64,000 nt of DNA from Mucilaginibacter paludis DSM 18603 (GTDB taxonomy: Bacteria; Bacteroidota; Bacteroidia; Sphingobacteriales; Sphingobacteriaceae), in contig NZ_CM001403.1 in the NCBI RefSeq assembly GCF_000166195.2, positions 4,110,432-4,174,431 on the forward strand, given 5' to 3'. Both the position numbers and the translations under genes were made by a program. Shown piece by piece: positions 25,611 through 33,663 of the stretch (position 1 is the first letter of the stretch; each line of letters opens with the position of its first letter). Under the pieces are notes generated by a model. That model did not search any database. It saw only the letters and a program-made list of their open reading frames with translations, and was not told the origin of the DNA.

Positions 25611-26555
25611 CTATTTAATAGTTATCATATCTCCGTTAAGCCGGTATTTATGGCCATCAATAAATTGTAGAATATCAAGCACCTGGCTAATGGTTAACTT
25701 ATTTGAAAACCTAACCGAGTAGTGCTGTCTGTTTAAATTTTTGCCCGGATATTTAAAGTTGACGTTATACCTGTTTTGCAGGTAAACGGCCACCTCCTTA
25801 AATTCAACATTATCCAAAATAAGCTCGTCATGCATCCAGCTTAGCGCATGGCTGCCTGTGATGGTTTGCCTTGAAAAACTTTGATTTTGCTTATTGTAAG
25901 TTACCTGCTGTTGCGGTGTGTACATACCCAAGGTATGCTGCCTGTTATGCACTTCAACTTTGCCGCTGTTTACAAACATCTGTATGGTTGGCAGCTCGCG
26001 GTAAAACTTAATATTGAATGATGTGCCTAACACCTGCGTAGTAAGCTCACCTGTATGCACCCGAAAAGGTTTTGCAGCATCGTGCTTTACTTCAAAAAAA
26101 GCCTCTCCGTTTAGCAGGGTTACTTCCCTTGTGGCGGCGCTAAATTTAATAGGGAAACTTATGGTACTGCCCGCGTTTAATTGTACAAAGGTGCTATCGG
26201 GCAGCAGTATCTGTTTTATCTGCCCTTTGGGTGCAGTAATAATCTGGCAGGCTATTACATCGGCAGTTTTAGAGTCTGCAAACATCCGGTAACCCCAAAT
26301 GCCTGCAAAAAGGGTGATCAAAAATAGGGCAGCTATTTTTAGCCAGCTGGTGTTTAACCTTGCTATGCGGGGCTGGTTAATGGTTTGCTTTTGTATTTTT
26401 TGCCAAAGCGCCTGCTTTAAATGCCCCACGGGTTGCGCGGTATCCTGCGGATGGCTTAACTCCTGCATCAGCGCTTGCAAATCAGCTAATTCTTCGCCGG
26501 TGCATTTGTCTTCGTTAAATTTATCAAGCAGTTTTTTTATTTCCTTTTCTTTCAC
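25611..26555 (-). CDS. FecR-family anti-sigma factor
   Basis: This is a 314-residue protein with a cytosolic N-terminal sigma-binding region (1-65) and one membrane helix (WLKIAALFLITLFAGIWGYRMF, about 70-91). The periplasmic FecR domain contains LPDSTFVQLNAGSTISFP and VTLLNGEAFFEVKHDAAKPF, and a C-terminal DUF4974-like domain ends KYRLNGDMITIK. It receives the signal from the STN domain of the SusC protein and controls the adjoining sigma factor. It is 45 bases from the sigma gene. Confidence 0.93.
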   Translation of the reverse strand: MKEKEIKKLLDKFNEDKCTGEELADLQALMQELSHPQDTAQPVGHLKQALWQKIQKQTINQPRIARLNTSWLKIAALFLITLFAGIWGYRMFADSKTADVIACQIITAPKGQIKQILLPDSTFVQLNAGSTISFPIKFSAATREVTLLNGEAFFEVKHDAAKPFRVHTGELTTQVLGTSFNIKFYRELPTIQMFVNSGKVEVHNRQHTLGMYTPQQQVTYNKQNQSFSRQTITGSHALSWMHDELILDNVEFKEVAVYLQNRYNVNFKYPGKNLNRQHYSVRFSNKLTISQVLDILQFIDGHKYRLNGDMITIK

Positions 26556-26600
26556 TGTAAGCCTTTATACTTAACAAGTGACAGTAAGGTGGGATGTGTA

Positions 26601-27209
26601 CTATAACAAACGTAAAAAAATCAGCAGCAGCAAAAATTCGCTAACGTTATCGGGCGGGACGACGTTATAATAGTAATGAACTACTTTTTTTAGCCGGCCA
26701 AGCGCACTGCTAATCTGGTTGCGCACCGTTTGGTGCGATAGGCCCAATTCGGCAGCTATTTGCTGTCCGTTCATATCGTGTTCGCGGCTGCACAGATAAA
26801 CCTGCCTCATTTTTTCGGGCATATCGTCAATTTCGCGGTTTATTAAAAGGCTTAGTTCGGCAAAGGATAGTTTTTGGGCGGTAGTATCCTCGGTTATATC
26901 GGGTAACTCCATCCAATCATTTAATGGCTGTGGCTGTTTACTTTGTTTTTTAAACCATTTATAAGCCATATAGTTTACAGACACAACCAGGTAAGCCTCC
27001 AGCGCCCCATTTACTTGTATAGTGTAACGATTTTTCCATATTGACAGGAAGAGCTCCTGTACCATATCCATGGCCTCATCTTCGTTTTGCGTTTTTCTTA
27101 GCGCCAACGATATGAGTTTATCGGCATAACGCTCATAAATTTCCTGAAATGCCCCGTGGTTACTGCTTTGAAGTTCCAGTAAAAGTTGAGCATCCGGGTA
27201 TTGTTTCAC
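26601..27209 (-). CDS. ECF sigma-70 factor
   Basis: This is a 202-residue ECF sigma factor. Region 2 is EIYERYADKLISLALRK, followed by EDEAMDMVQELFLSIWKNR. Region 4 is MPEKMRQVYLCSREHDMNGQ, followed by AELGLSHQTVRNQISSALGRLKK. A hydrophobic C-terminal tail (EFLLLLIFLRLL) is usual in Bacteroidota PUL sigma factors. With FecR it should activate the SusC/SusD/phosphatase locus. Confidence 0.93.
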   Translation of the reverse strand: MKQYPDAQLLLELQSSNHGAFQEIYERYADKLISLALRKTQNEDEAMDMVQELFLSIWKNRYTIQVNGALEAYLVVSVNYMAYKWFKKQSKQPQPLNDWMELPDITEDTTAQKLSFAELSLLINREIDDMPEKMRQVYLCSREHDMNGQQIAAELGLSHQTVRNQISSALGRLKKVVHYYYNVVPPDNVSEFLLLLIFLRLL

Positions 27210-27302
27210 AAGCCTTTTTTATACGCGCAAAGTAACGGCAGTGATATTAATTGAAATTTAAGTGTATATTAACGCTTGGTATATAGGCGGTTTAAAAATC
27301 AT

Positions 27303-27437
27303 AAACCAACCGTACCATGCAAATCACCCATAAAAGAGCCCTGGTCGGATAGTTTAAGGGCCAATAAAAAACTCAGGATATGCAATCATCGAAATGTTAT
27401 TCAAAAACCTTGAGATAGAAATCTGAAGGTTTTTTTA
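27303..27437 (+). repeat. tRNA-3'-like repeat with terminator, copy 8 (divergent)
   Basis: ACCAACCGTACCATGCAAATCA, then CCATAAAAGAGCC and TAGTTTAAGGGCCA, keep the frame of the core, and a terminator (27403-27437, AAAACCTTGAGATAGAAATCTGAAGG plus seven T) closes it. It is again on the plus strand, here between the sigma gene and a Crp/Fnr gene. Confidence 0.6.
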
Positions 27438-27466
27438 CTCCTGTTATTTATTAATAACTTGCTGGT

Positions 27467-28042
27467 ATGTACGAGCACTTGCTAAATATCATATCTCAAA
27501 AGGGGGAGCTAACCGAAGCTGATCATAATTTATGTACGGCATGTTTTGAGTCGGTGTTGTTGCCTAAAAACAGAATTGTTGAACAAGCCGGATATATACC
27601 CCGGTACTTATATTTTGTTGTAAAAGGCTTTATGCGTATTTTTCATTACAATGATGGTGGCGACGAAGTAACAACTCATATTAATTGTCCACCGGGCTTT
27701 TTAACTTCTTACTTTCATTTTATCAATCAAACTAAAGCTGATGAGTATGTGGAATGCATTACCGAATGCAAATTGCTTAGGATCACTAAACCTAATTTAG
27801 ACCGGTTAACCAATGAAAGCCAGGCGTTTAAAAATTTTAGTATTGAAGTATTTCAGCAGTCTATAGCTTATAACGAAAACCGTTCAAAAGAGCTGGCTAC
27901 CTTAACGGCAGAACGGCGGTATAAAAAAATGATCGAAAACTATCCGGCTATTATCCAGCATGTGCCGGTGCAGTACATCGCATCCTTTTTGGGCATGAAG
28001 CCTGAAAGTTTGAGCCGTATACGCAAACGGATGCATTCCTAA
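27467..28042 (+). CDS. Crp/Fnr-family regulator
   Basis: This is a 191-residue regulator with an N-terminal cyclic-nucleotide-type roll (KNRIVEQAGYIPRYLYFVVKG) and the C-terminal helix-turn-helix IASFLGMKPESLSRIRKRM. It has no Fe-S cysteine cluster. It is a distant paralogue of the regulator at 16626 and, like it, precedes an SDR-type gene (61 bases downstream), which is probably its target. Confidence 0.88.
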   Translation: MYEHLLNIISQKGELTEADHNLCTACFESVLLPKNRIVEQAGYIPRYLYFVVKGFMRIFHYNDGGDEVTTHINCPPGFLTSYFHFINQTKADEYVECITECKLLRITKPNLDRLTNESQAFKNFSIEVFQQSIAYNENRSKELATLTAERRYKKMIENYPAIIQHVPVQYIASFLGMKPESLSRIRKRMHS

Positions 28043-28102
28043 CATTTGTCAAGTGGATTAACTTTTATAGTTGGCAGATTTGAACCATTAATTAATTACA
28101 AA

Positions 28103-29125
28103 ATGGAAAATCAACAACTATCATTGGTTAACGGTGCAAACGGGCACCTCGGCAACAATTTAGTGCGGTTGCTTATCAGCAAAGGCCTTCGGGTACGTGC
28201 CTCGGTAAGGAGCATTGGTAATAAAAAACCTTTTGAAGGCCTGGATTGTGAGGTGGTTCAATCAGACATTGCCGATAAGCAATCCTTAGTAAGGGCGCTG
28301 CAGGGTGTAGATACCTTTTATGCCGTAGGGGCAGTGTTTAAGCTTTGGGCCAAAGATCCCCAGAAAGAGATTTATGACGTAAACATCAGGGGTACCCGGA
28401 GCATGATAGAAGCAGCCGCAGAGGCCGGCGTTAAAAGGATTGTATATGTGAGTTCAATAGCCGCCTTAAATTATACTACCATCCCGGCAAAGGAAAGTTA
28501 TGGTTATAATCCGGATCGGAGGGATATGTATTACAACTCAAAAAATGACGGCGAACAACTGGCTTTTAAACTTGCAAAGGAATTTAACATAGAGCTGGTA
28601 GCTGTATTGCCATCGGCTATGATAGGGGGAGAAGCTTTTGCGCCATTAAACGTATCGTACAATATTCTCAGGTTAATTCTGCAAAAACAAATCCCGGTAG
28701 AAACTGATATAGCGCTTAATTGGGTAGATGTAAAGGATGTTGCCGAAGGTTGTTATTTAGCAGCAACAAAGGGGATGAGCGGAGAGCGGTATATCCTGGC
28801 AAATGAAACATGTACATCTATTAAAGATACTACTAAAATTGCGCAGCAGCTTTTTCCTGAGTTGAAAATCAAATTACCGTTAGCGGTGCCAAAGCCTGTT
28901 TTGTTTGTTATGGCCTGGTTTATGGAATTAGCAAGTAAAATAAATGGGAAAGCACCATTGTTGAGCGTTAAAGACATTGCCATGTTCTCAGGATTGCAAC
29001 AAGATTTCGACTTAACAAAATCGAGAAAAGAATTAGGTTTTAATCCCACAAATACCGACGAGGTTTTAAAAGAGTCAATGCATTATTTGATCAAGCATCA
29101 ATTAGTTCAGTTAAAGATCTTTTAA
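28103..29125 (+). CDS. NAD-dependent epimerase/dehydratase-type (extended SDR) reductase
   Basis: This is a 340-residue extended SDR resembling dihydroflavonol-4-reductases: the Rossmann turn is LVNGANGHLGNNLVRLL, VEAAAEAGVKRIVYVSS-like IEAAAEAGVKRIVYVSSIAA comes mid-protein, and the catalytic YxxxK is YYNSKNDGEQLA. The ATG of MENQQLSLV is chosen because it places the GxxGxxG turn at the usual distance; an in-frame start 19 codons earlier lies close to the regulator's stop. The probable role is NAD(P)H reduction of a ketone or aldehyde; substrate unknown. Confidence 0.87.
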   Translation: MENQQLSLVNGANGHLGNNLVRLLISKGLRVRASVRSIGNKKPFEGLDCEVVQSDIADKQSLVRALQGVDTFYAVGAVFKLWAKDPQKEIYDVNIRGTRSMIEAAAEAGVKRIVYVSSIAALNYTTIPAKESYGYNPDRRDMYYNSKNDGEQLAFKLAKEFNIELVAVLPSAMIGGEAFAPLNVSYNILRLILQKQIPVETDIALNWVDVKDVAEGCYLAATKGMSGERYILANETCTSIKDTTKIAQQLFPELKIKLPLAVPKPVLFVMAWFMELASKINGKAPLLSVKDIAMFSGLQQDFDLTKSRKELGFNPTNTDEVLKESMHYLIKHQLVQLKIF

Positions 29126-29194
29126 AGCCGCTGAAATGGTATGGGAGTTTAAATATACATTTAGCCAATTCGCAAGCTGTAGGAAAAGATAATT

Positions 29195-29229
29195 GAAAGG
29201 TCTTTAGATGAAAGTCTGAGGGCTTTTTA
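29195..29229 (+). terminator. Terminator of the repeat family, core absent
   Basis: GAAAGGTCTTTAGATGAAAGTCTGAGGGCTTTTT follows the terminator of the tRNA-like repeats in sequence. No core is kept upstream. It closes the regulator/reductase unit. Confidence 0.65.
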
Positions 29230-29279
29230 TTTGCAGATATTTTCTAATTTGGTTTAAATTTAATCACCTCCATAAAATT

Positions 29280-29675
29280 ATGAAACCTGAATACAAATTG
29301 CTTTTAACCGGATTTCTTGCAATAGGATTATTCGATGCTTTAGCCTCGATAGCTTCCAGGAAGTTGGGTTTTAATTACGCTTATTGGGGTTCGGGCTCGT
29401 TGGTTATATACTGCGTTGTTGGTTTTTGGGGTTCTAAACAAATAAACTCAAGAACAGCAGTTTTAATTGCAGCCGCTGTTGGCTTTTTTGATTCAACAAT
29501 CGGTTGGAAGATTTCAATGTTTTTAAAAGCAAATACTGGTAATATCAAAAATGAGCCCACTATTGCTGTTTGGATTATAACCATCATATTCGTGACTGGG
29601 TTTGGGGCTCTTTGCGGACTAATCGGCAGTGCACTTGCAACGTATTTGGCAAGAAAAAGAGTTAGCGGCATATAG
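29280..29675 (+). CDS. Small integral membrane protein
   Basis: This is a 131-residue protein with four predicted membrane helices: about 7-25, 36-52 (GSGSLVIYCVVGFWG), 60-78 (AVLIAAAVGFFDSTIGW) and 97-124 (WIITIIFVTGFGALCGLIG). The ending ARKRVSGI is positively charged and probably cytosolic. No family is recognised. It is bracketed by a repeat-family terminator and a tRNA-like repeat. Confidence 0.65.
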   Translation: MKPEYKLLLTGFLAIGLFDALASIASRKLGFNYAYWGSGSLVIYCVVGFWGSKQINSRTAVLIAAAVGFFDSTIGWKISMFLKANTGNIKNEPTIAVWIITIIFVTGFGALCGLIGSALATYLARKRVSGI

Positions 29676-29686
29676 CTATCATCTTT

Positions 29687-29747
29687 CCAACCCGCTGCAA
29701 ATTACAAATAACCTATAAAAGAGTTCGATTTTTGTAGTCAAATGGAG
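29687..29747 (+). repeat. tRNA-3'-like repeat, copy 9
   Basis: CCAACCCGCTGCAAATTACAAATA, then CCTATAAAAGAGTTCGATTT and TTGTAGTC, match the core; the GTTCGATT loop is exactly that of the tRNA T-loop. The 3' end and terminator are lost. It is the last recognisable copy in the window. Confidence 0.65.
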
Positions 29748-29815
29748 AAATATACTCGAACCAGCCATTTGTAGGCAGTCACTTGTTCTTACCCATTACC
29801 GAATGCCGTAATTCA

Positions 29816-29844
29816 TCAAAAACAGAGCATAGCTATTGCTCTGT
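29816..29844 (-). terminator. Terminator of the GH35 locus
   Basis: On the minus strand ACAGAGCA and TGCTCTGT form an 8-bp stem followed by TTTTTG. It lies about 125 bases past the GH35 stop. Confidence 0.65.
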
Positions 29845-29968
29845 AATCTCAAAATTTACGGTTCAGCCAAATAGCAGGTTGGCGCTCTTTAATTCTTGGA
29901 ATATCATTCCACTTCCAACCTCATTCCTTTCAGATCAGTTATGGTGCGCATTTCTCGAACTTCTTTTT

Positions 29969-31771
29969 CTACTCGAGGGTTTTCACTCCTTTGATGGTTG
30001 CGCCTGTTTGCTGATGCAAATCAAAAATGGTGACGTTATTTTCTCCCTTTTGCAACCAGTTGGCCGGGCAATATAAATGGAATTGAGGTCCCACGTTCCA
30101 GTAACGGCCCAGGTTATGGCCATTAACCCAAATCACACCCTTTTTAAAATTACTCAGGTCAAGATAGGTGTCGGCTACCGTTTTTAATCGGAAGCTGCCT
30201 TTGAAAAAAACACCATCATGAAAATCAGTACCAGTTGTAGTTCGGAGTGTTGTTATAAACTGATCATCCAGTGGCAGCCTGAATATTTGCCAGTTGGTGA
30301 GCGTCATACCCTCAAGGGTAACTCTATCGGTAATCCCTTTCCTGTCAACCATGTACTGGGCAAAATTAATATGTCCCATATTTTCAACCAGGATATCCAG
30401 CACCGGGTCTTTAACATCAGTTTTAGGCAGTGGTATGGTCCATTTGCCTCCGTCGCGGTAAATGGTATCCACTAATTTGCCGTTTAATAATACCAGGGCA
30501 TAATCATGTGGTTCAGTAATGGTTAGGTTGCCGCTTTTACGGCCTATTAACTTAGTTCGGTACATAATAAAACCGCTGTATTGTCCGAGGCTTTCCATGG
30601 GCACCGGTTGGGCCGATTGAACAGCAGTAGGCAGTACGTTCCAGATGGTATTAACGGGCTTCATATCAAAAGCTGGAACATCGGTTATTGGTATCGATTT
30701 AGGAACTTCGGGGATTTTATACTTTACGTATTTAGCTATCAGGTTACGTAGGGCATAGTATTTGGGTGTGGGCTCTCCCCGTTCATTAATTGGAGCATCG
30801 TAATCATAGCTGGTAACATCGGGCTGAAATTGCGTTGGGGTAAAAGCATTGGCACCCGCATTATAGCCAAAATTGGTACCGCCATTTATAACATATAAAT
30901 TGAACGATTTTTGATGTTCAAGCAGGTAAGTAACATCTTTTAAAATACCGTCGGTTCCTGGTTTTTGCCATTTCTCTTTCCAATGGGTTAACCATCCCGG
31001 ATAGCTTTCACTGCTGAAAGACGGAACATCGGGATTCTGTTTGGCCGCAAGTTCAAAATCAGCATCTCCCGAACCGCTATCCAACCCTATTGCGGCGCCG
31101 TCAACACCACCAGCTTCCAGCATAAACGCAGCAGGGCCATCTGCGGTGTAAAAAGGTACGTTAATACCATTCTTTACCCAAAGCCCTCTTAAGGTTTTAA
31201 TATACTCCCGGTCGTTGGCATAACTGCCGTACTCATTTTCAACCTGTACCATTATTATAGGCCCGCCGCTGGTGCATTGTAAATTTTTAACCTGTTGTGA
31301 TAGCACATCCACATACCTGGTTACCTCGGCTATATATCGCGGGTCCATACACCTGAGTTTAATATCCGGAATGCTTAACAGGTAAGGGGGCAGGCCGCCA
31401 AAATCCCATTCGGCACATACGTATGGACCCGGCCTTAGCAACACCCACATGCCTTCTTCCTGGCACATGCGTATAAAATCGACTATATTTCTGTTTTCTG
31501 TTGTAAAATCAAATACACCCTTTTGCTGTTCGTGGTAGTTCCAGAAAATATATGCTGCAATGGTATTGCAGCCCATAGCCTTGGCCATTTGAATGCGGTG
31601 CCGCCAGTACATTTTGGGGATACGGGCCGGGTGCAGTTCGCCGCTGATTATTTGAAAGGGTTTCCCATCCAGCAAAAAAGCGCTTTTACCTAAAGAAAAA
31701 ACATGTTTTTGTTGGGATATAGCCAATCCCGATGATAAGATGAAAGAAATGATCAGGAAAAACTTTTTCAT
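29969..31771 (-). CDS. GH35 beta-galactosidase
   Basis: This is a 600-residue exported enzyme with signal peptide FFLIISFILSSGLAIS. The catalytic TIM barrel opens with FLLDGKPFQIISGELHPARI, the family's substrate-pocket strand. Glu180 in QVENEYGSY is the likely acid/base and Glu255 in SFSSESYPGW the nucleophile. Jelly-roll domains follow (HDYALVLLNGKLVDTI and VIWVNGHNLGRYWNVGPQ near the end). It releases terminal galactose (or related beta-D residues) from oligosaccharides, presumably in the periplasm. It is the only enzyme gene of the second SusC/SusD locus, about 295 bases after the SusD gene. Confidence 0.92.
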   Translation of the reverse strand: MKKFFLIISFILSSGLAISQQKHVFSLGKSAFLLDGKPFQIISGELHPARIPKMYWRHRIQMAKAMGCNTIAAYIFWNYHEQQKGVFDFTTENRNIVDFIRMCQEEGMWVLLRPGPYVCAEWDFGGLPPYLLSIPDIKLRCMDPRYIAEVTRYVDVLSQQVKNLQCTSGGPIIMVQVENEYGSYANDREYIKTLRGLWVKNGINVPFYTADGPAAFMLEAGGVDGAAIGLDSGSGDADFELAAKQNPDVPSFSSESYPGWLTHWKEKWQKPGTDGILKDVTYLLEHQKSFNLYVINGGTNFGYNAGANAFTPTQFQPDVTSYDYDAPINERGEPTPKYYALRNLIAKYVKYKIPEVPKSIPITDVPAFDMKPVNTIWNVLPTAVQSAQPVPMESLGQYSGFIMYRTKLIGRKSGNLTITEPHDYALVLLNGKLVDTIYRDGGKWTIPLPKTDVKDPVLDILVENMGHINFAQYMVDRKGITDRVTLEGMTLTNWQIFRLPLDDQFITTLRTTTGTDFHDGVFFKGSFRLKTVADTYLDLSNFKKGVIWVNGHNLGRYWNVGPQFHLYCPANWLQKGENNVTIFDLHQQTGATIKGVKTLE

Positions 31772-32023
31772 GGATGTTTCAATTTCTGGTAAATGAACAA
31801 TTTTATATCAATAAAAAGGTAAAAATAAAGTAGTATCATGCCAAAGAGCGCGACGGTGGATTTATGGGCGATGATAATATTAAAACCCAGATCCGCCTGG
31901 CATTCATCATCTAAGCATTCGCTCGTAGCGAACCACTATTCCTCTGTTGAACCGGGAATTATGATGAGGGTTCGGCTTTAAAATTTTATGCACTAAGCCA
32001 ATGCGCATACTTCATATAAAATA

Positions 32024-32062
32024 AAATTTCCGGGACGGGCAATGCCGCCGTCCCGGAAATTT
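32024..32062 (-). terminator. Strong hairpin after the second SusD-like gene
   Basis: AAATTTCCGGGACGG and CCGTCCCGGAAATTT form a perfect 15-bp stem around GCAATGCCG, 5 bases after the SusD stop. It should stop most transcripts before the GH35 gene. The rest of 31772-32023 shows no gene. Confidence 0.75.
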
Positions 32063-32066
32063 TTAA

Positions 32067-33653
32067 TTACCAACCCGGGTTTTGCACGAGCTGTTTATTC
32101 AGATCAATCTCGTTTTGCGGAATTGGCCATAAGTAATCGCGGCTTACATTGAACTGGCGTTTTTCAACCAGAACGTGTTGGCCGTAATCTGCCCTTGCTG
32201 TATTGAAATAGTTAAGAATGCCATAGGCGTTACCGGGCATCACCGTTTCGGCAATCTTCCATCTGCGGATATCAAACAACCGGTTGTCTTCCATCGGGAA
32301 CTCCACATGCCTTTCTCTCCTTACAGCGGCACGTAATTGTACCTGCGTTGATGCTGTTGCGGCGGTAAGTGCGGGCATATTAACTCCGGGCCTTTGTCTA
32401 ACTTTGTTAATGGCATCATAAACAGACTGATCAATGCTACCGGCTTCAATTTTAGCCTCAGCATAAGTAAGCAGTACTTCTGCATACCTGATCAGTACGA
32501 TATCATTATAGGAGTTGGAATCCCAATTTCCTGAAATCACAGTCGGGATATACTTTTTATAATAGTAGCCGGTAAACGAGGCGTTATTTTTACCTAAAGC
32601 ATCAATCGAATTTGGGCTTGTCACATCAATCACGTTGCCGTTGACAGTCGTTCCCGGCACCACAACCGTTAACTTAAGCCTGGGGTCGCGGTTGTCAAAA
32701 GGCTTGGCCGGATTATACAAGGCCGATTGATCAATGGTATTCCCATCGGTACATTCATAATCGTCAACCAGTTTTTGCAATGGCACCACTTGCGACCAGC
32801 CGCCAAGCGTGGGGCCGCCAACCCAGGTGGCTGTTGCGTTAGTGTAAGTGTTAGCCAGGTACTGGCCGGCCAAAATAATTTCGGGGCTGGTTTTATTGCT
32901 CCCATTAAATAAGCTCAGGTAATCGCCATCTATACTGTATTGGCTTAAATCCATCACCGCTTTTGCCGCAGTGGCGGCTTCGGTATATTGTGCATTGTAA
33001 AGCAAAGTCCTGGCTTTTAAAGCCATAGCGGCCCCGCGGGTTATCCTTCCCTGGTCGGCAGTGGCATAGGTTAAGGGGAGGTATGTGGCTATGGTATCCA
33101 GTTCGGCTACGATAAATTTAGATACTGTGGCTTTTGACGTTCTTGCTACATCAAATTCACTAATTGCCTGCACATGGGTAATCAGTGGCACATCGCCGTA
33201 CATGCCAATTAATTGCTGGTAGGCATAGGCCCTTAAAAAGCGCGATTCGCCGATGAGGCGCTTACGCTTGTCATCGGTCATGCCGGTAACCTTGTTGATA
33301 TTGTCGAGTACGTTGTTGGCGGCACCTATCATGGTGTAAAAGTTTGACCAGTAGTGGCTGAATACCCCGTTGCTGGCTGTACCGGTTCCGTTACCTGCAT
33401 ACTGGATATCATCTGGCCAGTTGCTCCATGAGTAACTATCGTCTGTAGCGCATGACAGGAATATCCTGTCGGTAAAATCGCCTAAATAGCGATAGATATT
33501 ATTAACGGCTTGTACGGCATTGGTTTCTGTTTTCCAAAAATTGGCCGCTGAAGAAGCATCTAAAGGTTGTTTATCAAGCTCGTTTTTTTTACAGGCCGTA
33601 AAACTCACAGTTATAACAGCCAGTATTAAAATTATATATTGAATTTTTTTCAT
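32067..33653 (-). CDS. SusD/RagB-family outer-membrane lipoprotein
   Basis: This is a 528-residue protein with lipobox SFTAC at residue 20 followed by KKNELDKQPLDASSAANFWK, the usual SusD opening. The TPR-like helices include AMALKARTLLYNAQYTEAATAA. The C-terminal hallmarks are VLIRYAEVLLTYAEAKIEAG, VRQRPG, RRERHVEFPMEDNRLFDIRR and YLWPIPQNEIDLN, ending QNPGW. It forms the surface substrate-binding lid for the SusC protein encoded 10 bases upstream. Confidence 0.95.
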   Translation of the reverse strand: MKKIQYIILILAVITVSFTACKKNELDKQPLDASSAANFWKTETNAVQAVNNIYRYLGDFTDRIFLSCATDDSYSWSNWPDDIQYAGNGTGTASNGVFSHYWSNFYTMIGAANNVLDNINKVTGMTDDKRKRLIGESRFLRAYAYQQLIGMYGDVPLITHVQAISEFDVARTSKATVSKFIVAELDTIATYLPLTYATADQGRITRGAAMALKARTLLYNAQYTEAATAAKAVMDLSQYSIDGDYLSLFNGSNKTSPEIILAGQYLANTYTNATATWVGGPTLGGWSQVVPLQKLVDDYECTDGNTIDQSALYNPAKPFDNRDPRLKLTVVVPGTTVNGNVIDVTSPNSIDALGKNNASFTGYYYKKYIPTVISGNWDSNSYNDIVLIRYAEVLLTYAEAKIEAGSIDQSVYDAINKVRQRPGVNMPALTAATASTQVQLRAAVRRERHVEFPMEDNRLFDIRRWKIAETVMPGNAYGILNYFNTARADYGQHVLVEKRQFNVSRDYLWPIPQNEIDLNKQLVQNPGW

Positions 33654-33663
33654 CTCTGTTGCT

